A stretch of DNA of 64,000 nucleotides from NCBI RefSeq assembly GCF_023008545.1, contig NZ_CP095398.1, forward strand, positions 248,001 to 312,000. The letters are read 5' to 3'. Origin of the DNA: Natribaculum luteum. Lineage in GTDB: Archaea > Halobacteriota > Halobacteria > Halobacteriales > Natrialbaceae. Both the position numbers and the translations under genes were made by a program. Of this stretch, positions 63,625 to 64,000 are shown one piece after another. Position 1 is the first letter of the stretch. The number at the start of each line of letters is the position of its first letter. Below the pieces are notes generated by a model. It saw nothing but the letters and a program-made list of their open reading frames with translations. It searched no databases and had not been told where the DNA came from.

Positions 63625-64000
63625 TCGACGACGACCCGACGACGGACCACCAGCCATCGATCGATCTTCGGACACTCGAACAGCTGCGTCTCGATCTCCA
63701 GGCTGGCCGGCGTGACCCCGAAGACGTCCTCGATCGGCTCTCGTCTCACGTTGGTTCGGGAGAACGGTACGTCGGACCACGAGCGGTCAGCGTCCTCCTC
63801 GAAGCGGCGCACCGGCGGCCGGCCCTGGCCGACGATGTCGTCGACGCGATCGACGGGTTCCCGTTTAGCATGGTCCACTCTCTGTACGCACATTCGGCGT
63901 TCCAGATCGCGCGGCTGCCCGTGGGGACGACGCTCCAGTTTGTCGACCAGCTCCCACCGCATCTTAAACTGACGGACAGTGGGACGTGGGCGACGATGGC
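63621..64000 (+). CDS. Unknown protein, 3' end beyond the window
   Basis: A stop-free frame begins with GTG at 63621, overlapping the previous stop by four bases, and runs past the end of the window (126 codons visible). The visible part is helical with RAVSVLLEAAHRRPALADDV and DVLDRLSSHVGSGERYVGPR, and could be the start of another HEAT-like solenoid, though similarity to the large HEAT protein is only general. I cannot assign a function. Confidence 0.6.
   Translation, partial: MIDDDPTTDHQPSIDLRTLEQLRLDLQAGRRDPEDVLDRLSSHVGSGERYVGPRAVSVLLEAAHRRPALADDVVDAIDGFPFSMVHSLYAHSAFQIARLPVGTTLQFVDQLPPHLKLTDSGTWATM

Noticed and set aside
1-64000. CRISPR array, tRNA or rRNA genes
   Set aside because: I saw no regularly spaced repeats and no recognisable tRNA or rRNA segments when reading both strands.

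Overview
The window reads as a halophilic archaeon (Halobacteria). The DNA is GC-rich with many GAC/GAG codons, so the proteins are rich in Asp and Glu. Solute-binding proteins carry twin-arginine signals followed by an Ala-Gly-Cys lipobox, and many genes have a TATA-like box about 25-30 bases before an ATG with no Shine-Dalgarno sequence, as in leaderless haloarchaeal transcripts. I saw no rRNA, tRNA or CRISPR array.

Region 1 (1-42.5 kb) is an accessory island for amine or polyamine catabolism built from two partly parallel loci. Locus A holds a truncated IclR regulator, an Old-Yellow-Enzyme-type Fe-S flavoprotein, RidA, a DMT exporter, a DAO-family FAD oxidase with a CoA-acylating semialdehyde dehydrogenase (MmsA), a glutamine-synthetase-like ligase convergent with a class III aminotransferase, a histone-deacetylase-fold amidohydrolase (acetylpolyamine type), a PotABCD-type transporter, three more DAO oxidases and an APH-kinase/aminotransferase fusion. 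Locus B repeats the set: ligase, a frameshifted aminotransferase, MmsA, another aminotransferase, a second Pot transporter, a second IclR regulator, a class I glutamine amidotransferase and an N-carbamoyl-amino-acid hydrolase. The simplest model is import, gamma-glutamylation or deacetylation, oxidation, transamination to a semialdehyde, then MmsA giving acyl-CoA. Many broken copies of these same families lie between the intact genes: DAO, RidA, aminotransferase (two relics), ligase C-termini (two), SnoaL, DUF4864-like and crotonyl-CoA-reductase-like.

Region 2 (19.9-21.3 kb and 42.5-44.6 kb) holds mobile elements: an IS1595-type element, a decayed IS with 13-bp inverted repeats inserted into an IS6 relic, and a near-complete IS6 transposase. 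Region 3 (44.6-47.2 kb) has two EamA-type membrane proteins and an Lrp/AsnC regulator.

Region 4 (47.2-64 kb) is the most unusual part. It has a coupled MoxR ATPase - VWA protein (with an HExxH motif) - 1465-residue HEAT-repeat operon; a Ser-tailed zinc ribbon; a poly-gamma-glutamate-hydrolase-like protein; a small metallophosphoesterase; a tightly linked pair encoding a tubulin/FtsZ-like GTPase with a long helical C-terminus and a single-pass membrane protein; several small orphan proteins; and, at the right edge, a zinc ribbon coupled to a truncated unknown gene. This is the best candidate here for a poorly described system, possibly a membrane-remodelling, chaperone-like or defence machine.
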